Shown: piece after piece, positions 34,950 through 43,017 of the stretch
Layout: each line of letters opens with the position of its first letter
Position numbering within the stretch: the first letter of the stretch is position 1
NCBI RefSeq assembly: GCF_002892795.1
Contig: NZ_PJMC01000010.1
Coordinates: forward strand, 62,001-126,000
DNA from: Arthrobacter sp. AFG20
GTDB taxonomy: Bacteria; Actinomycetota; Actinomycetes; Actinomycetales; Micrococcaceae
Direction: 5' to 3'
DNA: 64,000 bases
Program-made: the position numbers and the translations under genes
Notes under the pieces: model-generated
Database searches by the model: none
Told to the model about the DNA's origin: nothing
The model's input: only the letters and a program-made list of their open reading frames with translations

Positions 34950-36221
34950 ATGGATTCCGCGCAGGCTGCTTTGACTATCCCAGCTACTACCCAGGGCAAC
35001 GCGATGACTCTGAGGGCGAAGTGGACCCTCGGGGGAGTCATAGCCGGCGGCACGGCCGCTGCCCTGCTTGGTGCCGGGTCGTCCGCCCTGGCGCTCTACT
35101 TCGCCCGCCGCGTCCTGACCCCCACCCGCGTGCGGGCGGCAGACCAGGAAGTCCTGGCGGTCATCCGGGAGGGCAGGCAACTGCAGGTCATCCTCGCGGC
35201 CACGTCGGAGACAACACATGACGGAACGTACAGCCTCTTCTTCGACGCCGGTGCCGGGCATGCCCGCATCGGCAGGATCGTGTCCTATTCCCCCGCCGAG
35301 CGCACGGTGCTGCGCGAGGTGGAAGCGGTCTACAGCGGCAACCTGGAAACTGCAGGGCGCGCCTGGTGGGGAGGTGCCACGTACCAGCATCCCTCCGATG
35401 TCGGTCTGGCGTCCGAAGACGTCGACATTGAGGTTGAGGGCGGAAGTGCCCCTGGCTGGCTGATCCCGGGCGATGCCGGCGCCGAGACCTGGGCCGTTAT
35501 GGTCCACGGGCGCGGGGCAACCCGGCAGGAGTGCCTCCGTGGGGCGCGGGTGGCCCACGAACTCGGACTGCCCAATCTCCTGGTTTCCTACCGGAACGAC
35601 GGCCTGGCGCCGGCAGCATTCGATGGCCGGTACGGGCTGGGTTCCACGGAGTGGCGGGACATCGACGCCGCCATCGCCTTCGCCCTTGCCCGCGGTGCCC
35701 GGGACGTTGTGCTTTTCGGCTGGTCCATGGGAGGGGCCATCTGCCTGCAGACGGCGGACCTCTCGCAGCACCGGCATGTCATCCGGGCCATGGTCCTGGA
35801 TGCGCCGGTCATCGACTGGGTCAATGTGCTGGCCCACCACGCGGAGCTGAACCGGATCCCGTCGGCCGTTGGCCGGTACGGCCAGCTGATGATGGGGCAC
35901 AAGGTGGGCCGCAGGCTCACCGGGCTCGCTGCGCCCGTGGACCTGAAATCAATGGACTGGGTGTCACGTGCCGTTGAACTCAGGACGCCGACGCTCATCA
36001 TCCACAGCCTGGACGACGAATATGTTCCTTACCAGCCCTCGGCCCTGCTCGCCGAAAAGAACCCGGAAATGGTCACGTTCGAGCCGTTCGAGGGGGCGCG
36101 GCATGCCAAGGAATGGAACGCAGATCCGGTCCGCTGGGAAGCGCTGGTCCGGGCGTGGCTGCAGCAGCAGCTGGCGCCGCGCCGCAATCCCGGCCAGCCG
36201 GAACCTGTTCAGCCTGCCTGA
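34950..36221 (+). CDS. Membrane-anchored alpha/beta hydrolase
   Basis: A 423-residue protein with one N-terminal membrane segment (GVIAGGTAAALLGAGSSAL) and a C-terminal alpha/beta hydrolase domain. The nucleophile elbow is FGWSMGG, the oxyanion region HGRGATRQE, an acid lies in HSLDDEYVP, and the catalytic His in GARHAKEW. The ATG at 34950 is preceded by GGAGG at very short spacing; an ATG three codons upstream or 18 codons downstream is possible. No substrate can be assigned. It overlaps the ybaK stop by a few bases, tail to tail. Confidence 0.78.
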   Translation: MDSAQAALTIPATTQGNAMTLRAKWTLGGVIAGGTAAALLGAGSSALALYFARRVLTPTRVRAADQEVLAVIREGRQLQVILAATSETTHDGTYSLFFDAGAGHARIGRIVSYSPAERTVLREVEAVYSGNLETAGRAWWGGATYQHPSDVGLASEDVDIEVEGGSAPGWLIPGDAGAETWAVMVHGRGATRQECLRGARVAHELGLPNLLVSYRNDGLAPAAFDGRYGLGSTEWRDIDAAIAFALARGARDVVLFGWSMGGAICLQTADLSQHRHVIRAMVLDAPVIDWVNVLAHHAELNRIPSAVGRYGQLMMGHKVGRRLTGLAAPVDLKSMDWVSRAVELRTPTLIIHSLDDEYVPYQPSALLAEKNPEMVTFEPFEGARHAKEWNADPVRWEALVRAWLQQQLAPRRNPGQPEPVQPA

Positions 36222-36712
36222 GAGCCTGTTCCGATCGCGGCGGTGACGGCCTTGGTGAGGCGCACAAGCTCGCGGGGATCCAGTTCGATGTCCAGGCCGC
36301 GCCGGCCGCCGGACACCAGGATCGTGTCCAAGGTGAGGGCGGTTTCGTCGATGACCGTGGGGGAGGGCTGCCGCTGTCCCAGGGGCGAAATTCCGCCCAG
36401 GACGTAGCCGGTGCGCCGTTCAGCCGCGGCCGGGTCCGCCATGGCGGCCTTCTTGCTGCCCAGCGCCGCAGCTATCGCTTTGAGGTCCAGGCTTCCGCTG
36501 ACAGGCACGACGCCGACCGCCAGTTTGCCGTCGACCTCCACCATGAGCGTCTTGAAGACCCTTGCCGGATCGATCCCCAGGACCTCGGCTGCCTCCATGC
36601 CGTAACTTGCCGTGGACGGATCATGGCGGTACGGGTGCAGGTTAAAGGAAACGCCTGCCGCAGCCAGTACGGCTGTGGCAGGCGTTCCCTGCGACGTGTT
36701 CTTGCGCGCCAT
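36209..36712 (-). CDS. ybaK: Cys-tRNA(Pro)/aminoacyl-tRNA deacylase YbaK
   Basis: A 167-residue deacylase that removes cysteine wrongly attached to tRNA-Pro. Motifs typical of the family: HPYRHD near residue 26, the K in VFKTLMVEVDG, and GYVLGGISPLGQ near residue 102. The full-length match and the start at MARKNTSQGTPAT are as in homologues. Next to sufE and sseA on the same strand, but not evidently coupled. Confidence 0.9.
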   Translation of the reverse strand: MARKNTSQGTPATAVLAAAGVSFNLHPYRHDPSTASYGMEAAEVLGIDPARVFKTLMVEVDGKLAVGVVPVSGSLDLKAIAAALGSKKAAMADPAAAERRTGYVLGGISPLGQRQPSPTVIDETALTLDTILVSGGRRGLDIELDPRELVRLTKAVTAAIGTGSQAG

Positions 36713-36726
36713 CCGGGGTCCGGTTC

Positions 36727-37188
36727 CTAGGCGTGGAGCCGGGCCGCGGCGGCCACCTTGCGCTTGATGCGCCCGAGCATCGCGGTCATGCCCCGCATGC
36801 GCAGCGGCGTGATGGCGCGGGTCAGGCCGAGCAGCTCCGGCATGTCGTCGGGAACAGCCAGGATTTCCTCCGCGGTGAGGCCGTCCAGTCCTTCATGGAG
36901 CACACCGGCGAAACCACGGGTGGTGGGGGCCTCCGGCGGTGCCTTGAAGAACAGCCGGAAGGCGGGGGACCCGCCGTCGTTCTTTTCCGTCTCAATGGTG
37001 AGGAAAAGCGGCGACTGGCATTCCACCACTTGCTCCAGAAGCTCAGGGTGGTCGTTCAGGCGCTCCGGAAGATCCGGCAGGCCGCGGGAAAACTCCAGCA
37101 GGAGCTGCAGCCGCTCCGGCTCGCTCAGTGCCTGGAAGTCGTCGACAATCTCCGCCAGGGCGGTGGGAAGTGCTTGAGTACTCATCAC
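36727..37188 (-). CDS. sufE: SufE-family sulfur acceptor protein
   Basis: A 153-residue SufE-like protein that accepts persulfide sulfur from a cysteine desulfurase or a sulfurtransferase. The active Cys is C57 in VVECQSPLFL. The central strands and the C-terminal LTRAITPLRMRGM segment match the family. It follows the rhodanese gene sseA by 48 bases, an order also found in mycobacteria, suggesting that the two exchange sulfur. Confidence 0.88.
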   Translation of the reverse strand: MMSTQALPTALAEIVDDFQALSEPERLQLLLEFSRGLPDLPERLNDHPELLEQVVECQSPLFLTIETEKNDGGSPAFRLFFKAPPEAPTTRGFAGVLHEGLDGLTAEEILAVPDDMPELLGLTRAITPLRMRGMTAMLGRIKRKVAAAARLHA

Positions 37189-37236
37189 TTCCAGCTTACG
37201 CAGGTTGTCCCCGTCCGCCGCTTTTTTACGGACGAT

Positions 37237-38160
37237 TTACCTCGCGGCAACTGCCGGGACTGAGCCGCGTTCCGCGCCCTTGGCAATCGGGACGCGCACG
37301 GCGTTGCCCCACTCCGTCCAGGAACCGTCGTAGTTGCGGACGGTTTCGAAGCCGAGGAGGAACTTGAGTGCAAACCAGGTGTGGCTGGAGCGTTCGCCAA
37401 TGCGGCAGTAGGCCACGACGTCGTCGCCCTCGGTGAGTCCGGCCTCGCCGAGGTACAGCGCCTCGAGCTCGGCGCGGCTGCGGTAGGTGCCGTCTTCTGC
37501 TGCTGCCCGTGCCCACGGAATCGACGCGGCGGTGGGAATGTGGCCGCCGCGAAGCGCGCCTTCCTCGGGGTAGGCGGGCATGTGGGTGCGCTGGCCCGTG
37601 TATTCCTCGGGTGAACGGACGTCGATCAGCGGCTTGCCAAGGTGGGCGAGTACGTCTTCCTTGAAAGCGCGGATGGGGGCGTCGTTGCGCTCCACCACGG
37701 GGTAGTCCGCCACGGCCGGCGAGGGAATGTCGGTGGTCAGTGCACGGCCTTCGGCGATCCACTTGTCGCGGCCGCCGTCGAGCAGCCGGACATCCTCGTG
37801 GCCGAACAGGCTGAAGACCCAGAGGGCGTAGGCGGCCCACCAGTTGGACTTGTCGCCGTAGATGACAACGGTGGCGTCGCGGGAAATGCCCTTCGCAGCG
37901 GCCAGGGCGGCGAACGCCTTGCCCTCCACGTAGTCACGGGTCACTTCGTCGTTCAGGTCGGTGTGCCAGTCGATCTTGACCGCGCCGGGAATGTGGCCGG
38001 TTTCGTAGAGCAGGACGTCTTCATCGGACTCCACCACGACCAGCTTGCCGTCGTTAAGGGCGCCGGCGTCGATGGCCGCGGCCAGCCACTCGGTGGAAAC
38101 GAGCCGCTCCGGGTGCGCGTAGGCGGCGAACTTCTCGTTCTGTTCAACGGGGTAGGACAT
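37237..38160 (-). CDS. sseA: Thiosulfate sulfurtransferase SseA (two rhodanese domains)
   Basis: A 307-residue tandem rhodanese. The inactive N-terminal domain begins [10 protein letters not shown]; the C-terminal domain ends with the active-site loop CRIGERSS, whose Cys forms the persulfide, within [14 protein letters not shown]. The late segment [13 protein letters not shown] is typical. It transfers sulfur from thiosulfate, possibly to SufE encoded downstream. Confidence 0.92.
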   Translation of the reverse strand: MSYPVEQNEKFAAYAHPERLVSTEWLAAAIDAGALNDGKLVVVESDEDVLLYETGHIPGAVKIDWHTDLNDEVTRDYVEGKAFAALAAAKGISRDATVVIYGDKSNWWAAYALWVFSLFGHEDVRLLDGGRDKWIAEGRALTTDIPSPAVADYPVVERNDAPIRAFKEDVLAHLGKPLIDVRSPEEYTGQRTHMPAYPEEGALRGGHIPTAASIPWARAAAEDGTYRSRAELEALYLGEAGLTEGDDVVAYCRIGERSSHTWFALKFLLGFETVRNYDGSWTEWGNAVRVPIAKGAERGSVPAVAAR

Positions 38161-38380
38161 GCGTATGGCCTTTCACTGAAACGGTCAGGTCAGACCGCCG
38201 GGGGACGGCGGGTCACTGCTCCAACACTAGCCACGGGCCGGTACGAATGCTCCTGTGTGTTAACAGGACGACATGTGTGTGCTTGCTCACGGCGTCGCCG
38301 GCAGCAAGGCGTTGCCCGCAGGGCGGACGGCCAATGCCGGTATCCTTGCTGGGGACAAATCACCAGCAGAATGGACCACC

Positions 38381-39418
38381 TTGGTACAGATCGAAAAGCT
38401 CGCCACCCGTACGCCGGCGGTGTCGGTGGATGAGCTCCTCAAAGGTTTCTACCCATCGCCCAGGTTCGGGCAGGTGTCCTTTGCAAGTTACCGGCCCGAT
38501 CCGAAGCAGCCGAGCCAGGCGCAGGCAGTGAATGCGCTGGAGGCATTTGCCGGAGGCGTCGGTGCCGGGAACGGCGGGGGGCTGTTCAAGAAGCTCTTTG
38601 GCAAGAAGGACACGACCCGCGCCGGCATTTACCTCGACGGCGGATTCGGCGTCGGGAAAACCCACCTGCTGGCATCACTCTGGCACGCTGCCCCCGGGCC
38701 CAAGGCCTTTGGCACCTTTGTGGAATACACCAACCTGGTGGGTGCCCTGTCCTTCCGGAAGACCGTCGACGCACTGAGCTCCTACAAGCTTGTGTGCATC
38801 GACGAGTTTGAACTGGACGATCCGGGCGACACGGTCCTGATGTCCCGCCTCATGCGGGAACTGGCCGACGCCGGCGTGAAGCTCGCGGCCACCTCCAACA
38901 CCCTGCCCGGTTCGCTGGGCGACGGCCGCTTCGCCGCCGTGGATTTCCAGCGTGAGATCCAGGTCCTGGCGGACCAGTTCGATGTCATCCGGGTCGACGG
39001 CGAGGACTTCCGCCACCGCGGCCTGCCGGCCGCGCCGGCACCGCTGCGGAACAGCGAACTCCACGCCCACATGAAAGCGGAGTTCGACGGCAAGACCGTA
39101 GCCGAGGATGACTTCGGCACCCTCATCTCACACCTCGCGGGCGTCCATCCGAGCCGCTACCGCAAGCTGCTTGACGGTGTGGACGGCGTCGTCTGGCGGG
39201 ACGTGGAAACCATCACCGAACAGGCAGTGGCGCTGAGGTTTGTGGTGCTCGCCGACCGGCTATACGACAAGGACGTTCCGATCCTGGCCAGCGGCGTGCC
39301 GTTCGACAAGCTGTTCACCGAGGAAATGATGAACGGTGGCTATATGAAGAAGTACTTCAGGGCGGTCTCGCGGCTTACAGCGCTGGCCCGGGAGGGCCAG
39401 AACCACGAGCCCTCGTAG
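38381..39418 (+). CDS. zapE: Cell division ATPase ZapE/AFG1-like
   Basis: A 345-residue AAA-type ATPase. Walker A reads DGGFGVGKTH, Walker B VCIDEFELDD, with sensor residues in AATSNTLPGSL. ZapE proteins destabilise FtsZ filaments at the closing septum. The frame is open upstream to 38273, but homologues begin at VQIEKLATRTPAVSVDELL, so I chose the TTG at 38381; a rare start, hence some uncertainty. Divergent from sseA. Confidence 0.85.
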   Translation: MVQIEKLATRTPAVSVDELLKGFYPSPRFGQVSFASYRPDPKQPSQAQAVNALEAFAGGVGAGNGGGLFKKLFGKKDTTRAGIYLDGGFGVGKTHLLASLWHAAPGPKAFGTFVEYTNLVGALSFRKTVDALSSYKLVCIDEFELDDPGDTVLMSRLMRELADAGVKLAATSNTLPGSLGDGRFAAVDFQREIQVLADQFDVIRVDGEDFRHRGLPAAPAPLRNSELHAHMKAEFDGKTVAEDDFGTLISHLAGVHPSRYRKLLDGVDGVVWRDVETITEQAVALRFVVLADRLYDKDVPILASGVPFDKLFTEEMMNGGYMKKYFRAVSRLTALAREGQNHEPS

Positions 39419-39461
39419 AAACGGGCTCTGTTAGACAGGCAAGTCTTCTTTCGGGAACGCG

Positions 39462-39503
39462 AAAGGTGCCGGCGCCGCCTCTCGGCGGGACCGGCACCTT
39501 TTT
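39462..39503 (+). terminator. Rho-independent terminator after zapE
   Basis: AAGGTGCCGG pairs with CCGGCACCTT around a GC-rich inner hairpin, and TTTTT follows at 39499-39503. It lies about 45 bases after zapE, and its reverse also ends the opposite gene, so it may act in both directions. Confidence 0.8.
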
Positions 39504-39535
39504 GACGTTTAGGGGCGAAGCCCGGTAAGTCCTGG

Positions 39536-39772
39536 CTACGGAGCCTTCTCAGCCGGCGGCACGTTGTCCGCCGGTCCCTGGGCAGGCCTCTCGTTGGCTT
39601 TGTCAACGAGAGTGGAAGCGCCAGTCTGGACCTTATCGACCTGGCTGGTGTATTTGCCGCCCGTCTTGGAGTCGACAAAATCACCTGCTTTGGTGATGCC
39701 GTCCTTGATGGACTGCTCGTTGCCGCGGATCAGACCCTGAGCTTTGCCCTTTAGATCGTCAAGTAAACCCAC
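39536..39772 (-). CDS. MT0933/Rv0909-type putative antitoxin
   Basis: A 78-residue basic helical protein. GLLDDLKGKAQGLIRGNEQSIKDG is the hallmark opening of the actinobacterial MT0933-like antitoxin family. I chose the GTG at 39770-39772, with GGGAGGT six bases upstream. No toxin gene is adjacent on either side, so the antitoxin label is by family only and may not reflect its role. Confidence 0.72.
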   Translation of the reverse strand: MGLLDDLKGKAQGLIRGNEQSIKDGITKAGDFVDSKTGGKYTSQVDKVQTGASTLVDKANERPAQGPADNVPPAEKAP

Positions 39773-39920
39773 GAGCACCTCCCTTCAATCGCGGAGCCAG
39801 TTCGCTCCTCCGCATTCGATCCTAGCGCCGAAGGCCGTGCCTGCCAAGGCGTTCTTGACAGAATTTGTCAAACGGCATGAGGGCAAGAAAAAAGCAGCTC
39901 CGGAGAGCTGCTCTGTTTCG

Positions 39921-39992
39921 TGGGCGATACTGGGATCGAACCAGTGACCTCTTCCGTGTCAGGGAAGCGCGCTACCGCTGCGCCAATCGCCC
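39921..39992 (-). tRNA. tRNA-Val (GAC)
   Basis: The minus strand folds as a full cloverleaf: acceptor GGGCGAT with ATCGCCC, D arm, anticodon loop CTGACAC (anticodon GAC), and TTCGATCC T loop. The 3' CCA is not encoded. Its body nearly equals the tRNA-Val (CAC) at 40426 on the other strand. Confidence 0.95.
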
Positions 39993-40045
39993 GGAGCCGG
40001 TGGACACCGGCGGTATTCCTGGGTTCGGATCCTATGGATCAAGAG

Positions 40046-40118
<73 letters not shown>

Positions 40119-40425
40119 ATTTCGGAGCCGTGATTCCTTGCCGTATTTGGCAGTTCGTCGCGTTCCAACGAGTAAGAACTCTATAGGAGGTTCCTGGAAA
40201 CTCCAAATCGAGGACCAGCGGCGTGGCCGGGGAAGCCCTACTTCCTTGAATTCTAGGGAAATTCTTGAATTACAGGGGTGTAGTTTCCAATGCCTGGAGT
40301 GGCTGGCTTCGCCACGGGTGCTGGCCTCGGGTGTTCCTGGACTCCTTGCTCCGCTGACCTTTTCCCTGGATCAGCACGCCGATTTCCATTAACCCGCGAT
40401 CGTCCGCTAGCATTCAAATGCATCG
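40119..40425. other. Intergenic region between divergent tRNA genes
   Basis: About 305 bases between tRNA-Gly and tRNA-Val (CAC). It should hold both promoters. Two imperfect direct repeats with TTGAATTCTAGGG and CTTGAATTACAGGG lie at 40247-40277; no gene is visible. Confidence 0.5.
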
Positions 40426-40497
40426 GGGCGATTGGCGCAGTGGTAGCGCGCTTCGTTCACACCGAAGAGGTCACTGGTTCGAACCCAGTATCGCCCA
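40426..40497 (+). tRNA. tRNA-Val (CAC)
   Basis: Acceptor GGGCGAT/ATCGCCC, anticodon loop TTCACAC (anticodon CAC), GGTTCGAACC T arm, discriminator A, no encoded CCA. Confidence 0.95.
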
Positions 40498-40624
40498 CCG
40501 ATGGAAAGTCCGTTCAGCCCAGGAGATAGAACTGGGAGGGGCGGGCTTTTCTGTTTCCGCTCTGTTTCCGCACCGAAGTTTCGGTATTCGCATTACTGTC
40601 TGACCCCCGTGAAAGAGTCTCACC

Positions 40625-41470
40625 ATGACCGCTCCACTCCTCGCCCACGCCACGGAATATGGCCGCATGTACGCCCGCTCCACCACGGAGCAGTTCACGG
40701 TTCCCTCCATTACCACCGTCATTGGGCAGCAGCCCCACGGACTGGACGGCTGGTTTGGCTATATGGGTGCCAGCAGCCTGGCCAAGGATCCCTCGCTGCC
40801 GGAGATCCTTGGCAGCCCCGCAAGGGTACGGCAGGCGGTGAACCGTGCGGCCAAGGCGGCCGAAACCTACCGGGACGAGGCCGCGCAGCGCGGGGACCGG
40901 GTGCACAACTACTGCGAGCAGGTGGCGCTGCGCGCTCTCGGCCGACCCCACCAGATGAAGGAAGCCCGTGACGCGCTGGCCTCCAACGGCGAGGAAGCCT
41001 TTGCCGCCCGCTTCGATGAGTGGTGGGAGTTGTTCCGGGTGGAGCCGATCGCCCCGGAGATCACCGTGTGGAACAAGACGGTGGGATATGCAGGAACACT
41101 GGACCTCGTCGCGAGGATCAACGGACGGACCTGCCTCATCGACTACAAGACCAAGGGCACAACGCGTGACGGGCAGGTCAAGCCCTTGGACGACAAGGTG
41201 GTCATGCAGCTTGTTGCCGGCATGAAGGCGGAGGAAAGCCTGGTGGATCCTGTGGCAGGGGAGTGGGAGCCATGGCAGCACGGCGATACCCCCGTCCTGC
41301 TCGCCGTCGCCATCGGCGAAACCGAGGTGCGGCCTGTCCGCGCCAATCCGGAAGTCCTGAAGCACCACTGGTGGAAGTTCTGTGCCCTGCGGAGGGTGTG
41401 GGAAATGTCCGCGGACACCGTCAGCGCCGGACCCGCACTGCTGCCGCTGGCACCGCCTGTGTACTCCTGA
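40625..41470 (+). CDS. PD-(D/E)XK nuclease-like protein
   Basis: A 281-residue protein with the core of a PD-(D/E)XK nuclease of the RecB/Cas4/phage exonuclease type. GYAGTLDLVARI supplies the first acidic residue and TCLIDYKTKG the D-x-K pair, near residues 158-182, followed by a helix with Gln (VVMQLVAG), as in motif Q-(x)-(x)-Y families. The upstream half is helical with HNYCEQVAL. It is conserved near def in related bacteria as I recall, but has no known function. A DNA-processing role is inferred from the motif. Confidence 0.7.
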   Translation: MTAPLLAHATEYGRMYARSTTEQFTVPSITTVIGQQPHGLDGWFGYMGASSLAKDPSLPEILGSPARVRQAVNRAAKAAETYRDEAAQRGDRVHNYCEQVALRALGRPHQMKEARDALASNGEEAFAARFDEWWELFRVEPIAPEITVWNKTVGYAGTLDLVARINGRTCLIDYKTKGTTRDGQVKPLDDKVVMQLVAGMKAEESLVDPVAGEWEPWQHGDTPVLLAVAIGETEVRPVRANPEVLKHHWWKFCALRRVWEMSADTVSAGPALLPLAPPVYS

Positions 41471-41527
41471 GAGCCACTAAACTGGACTGGATCCGTCTAC
41501 CCGTTCACCGTGAGGAAATGACTGCAC

Positions 41528-42100
41528 ATGGCAATTCTGAATATCCGTATCATCGGCGATCCCGTGCTTCGCACGGTTGCCGACCCTGTCACGGATTTCG
41601 GGCCCGAGCTGGCCAGGCTCGTTGCCGACATGACCGAAACGATGGAGGACGTGGAGGGTGCAGGCCTTGCCGCGCCACAGATCGGAGTCAGCCTTAGGGT
41701 ATTCACCTACAGGATCGGCGGCGTTGAAGGCCACGTCATCAACCCGGTGCTGGAAAACAGCGAAGACTTCCAGGCGGACGAAGTTGAGGGTTGCCTCTCC
41801 ATCCCCGGCCTGGGATTCCCGGTCCGCCGCTACCGCAGCACCCGCGTGACCGGCGTCGACATCAACGGCAACCCCGTCTCGGTGGAGGCGGAGGGCATGC
41901 TTGCCCGCTGCTTCCAGCACGAAACCGACCACCTGGACGGCATCCTCTTCACTGACCGGCTCGAAGGCGAGGACCGTAAGGCCGCCCTGCGCTCCATCCG
42001 CAACGCCAACTACGACTCCATCACCGAGCAGACCACCGCCAAGCGCGCCAAGACCGTCGGCTCCAGTTTCGGCGGCGGCAGCTTCGGCGCTGCCGGATGA
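41528..42100 (+). CDS. def: Peptide deformylase
   Basis: A 190-residue iron/zinc enzyme that removes the formyl group from new proteins. The three PDF motifs are present: GAGLAAPQIG (motif 1), EGCLSIPG with the metal Cys (motif 2) and QHETDHLDG with two metal His and the catalytic Glu (motif 3). It overlaps fmt (ATGA), coupling formylation and deformylation genes. Confidence 0.96.
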   Translation: MAILNIRIIGDPVLRTVADPVTDFGPELARLVADMTETMEDVEGAGLAAPQIGVSLRVFTYRIGGVEGHVINPVLENSEDFQADEVEGCLSIPGLGFPVRRYRSTRVTGVDINGNPVSVEAEGMLARCFQHETDHLDGILFTDRLEGEDRKAALRSIRNANYDSITEQTTAKRAKTVGSSFGGGSFGAAG

Positions 42101-43017
42101 GGGTCCTCTTCGCCGGAACGCCGTCCGTAGCTGTCCCCTCGCTGGATGCACTGGTGGCCGCCGGCTTCGAAATCGTCGCGGTGCTGACCCGGCCGGACGC
42201 GTCGGTGGGACGCAAGCGCGTGCTCACGCCGTCGCCCGTTGCTGCCCGGGCGGCCGAGCTCGGCATCGACGTCATCCACGCGTCCCGGGTGGACGCCGCC
42301 GTCACCGAACGGATCGCTGAAGCCCGTCCCGACGTAGCGGCGATCGTGGCCTACGGCGGGCTTGTGCCCCGGGCGGCCCTGGACATTCCGCAGCACGGCT
42401 GGATCAACCTGCACTTCTCACTGCTGCCGGCCTGGCGCGGTGCGGCTCCCGTGCAGCGGGCCGTCATCGCGGGTGACGCCATCACCGGGGCCGTGACTTT
42501 CCAGCTCGAGGAGGGGCTCGACACGGGCCCTGTCATCGGCACGCTGACCGAAGCGGTCGGCCCGGAGGACACCTCCGGGGCATTGCTCGAACGGCTGTCC
42601 CACAGTGGCGCCGTCCTGCTCGCCCAGACGCTGTCCGCCGTCGGGTCCGGTGCGGCGTCGCCCCGTCCCCAGCAGGGCGAAGTGACCCTCGCCCCCAAGC
42701 TCACTCTCGACGACGGCCGCATTGAATGGTCGGAGCCGGCCCTGTCCGTGGGCCGCCGTGCGCGCGGCGTGACGCCCGAACCGGGAGCTTGGACCACCCT
42801 TAATGGCCAGCGGCTGAAGCTTGAGCCGGTGCGGCTGCGTCCCGACGTCACGGATGTTAGGCCGGGGCAACTGGCTTTGGCCGGCAAGAGTGTGCTGGTG
42901 GGCACGGGTTCGCACGCCGTCGAACTCACCAAGGTGCAGCCTGCCGGTAAGAAAATGATGGCCGCAGCCGACTGGGCGCGCGGCCAGGCCTCCCTCGAAA
43001 GCGTGGTATTGCAATGA
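42097..43017 (+). CDS. fmt: Methionyl-tRNA formyltransferase
   Basis: A 306-residue enzyme that formylates initiator Met-tRNA with 10-formyl-tetrahydrofolate. The catalytic formyltransferase motif is NLHFSLLPAWRGAAPVQ with the following TGAVTFQLEEGLDTGP, and the C-terminal OB-like domain begins near residue 205. Overlaps def upstream and rsmB downstream (both ATGA). Confidence 0.96.
   Translation: MRVLFAGTPSVAVPSLDALVAAGFEIVAVLTRPDASVGRKRVLTPSPVAARAAELGIDVIHASRVDAAVTERIAEARPDVAAIVAYGGLVPRAALDIPQHGWINLHFSLLPAWRGAAPVQRAVIAGDAITGAVTFQLEEGLDTGPVIGTLTEAVGPEDTSGALLERLSHSGAVLLAQTLSAVGSGAASPRPQQGEVTLAPKLTLDDGRIEWSEPALSVGRRARGVTPEPGAWTTLNGQRLKLEPVRLRPDVTDVRPGQLALAGKSVLVGTGSHAVELTKVQPAGKKMMAAADWARGQASLESVVLQ

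Noticed and set aside
38273..38380. Upstream extension of zapE
   Set aside because: The added residues lack similarity to the family and overlap the divergent sseA promoter region.
40426..40497. tRNA-Val as an attachment site for an integrated element
   Set aside because: No second copy of the tRNA 3' end in direct orientation and no integrase gene near it; the only near-copy is the inverted tRNA-Val (GAC), a real gene.
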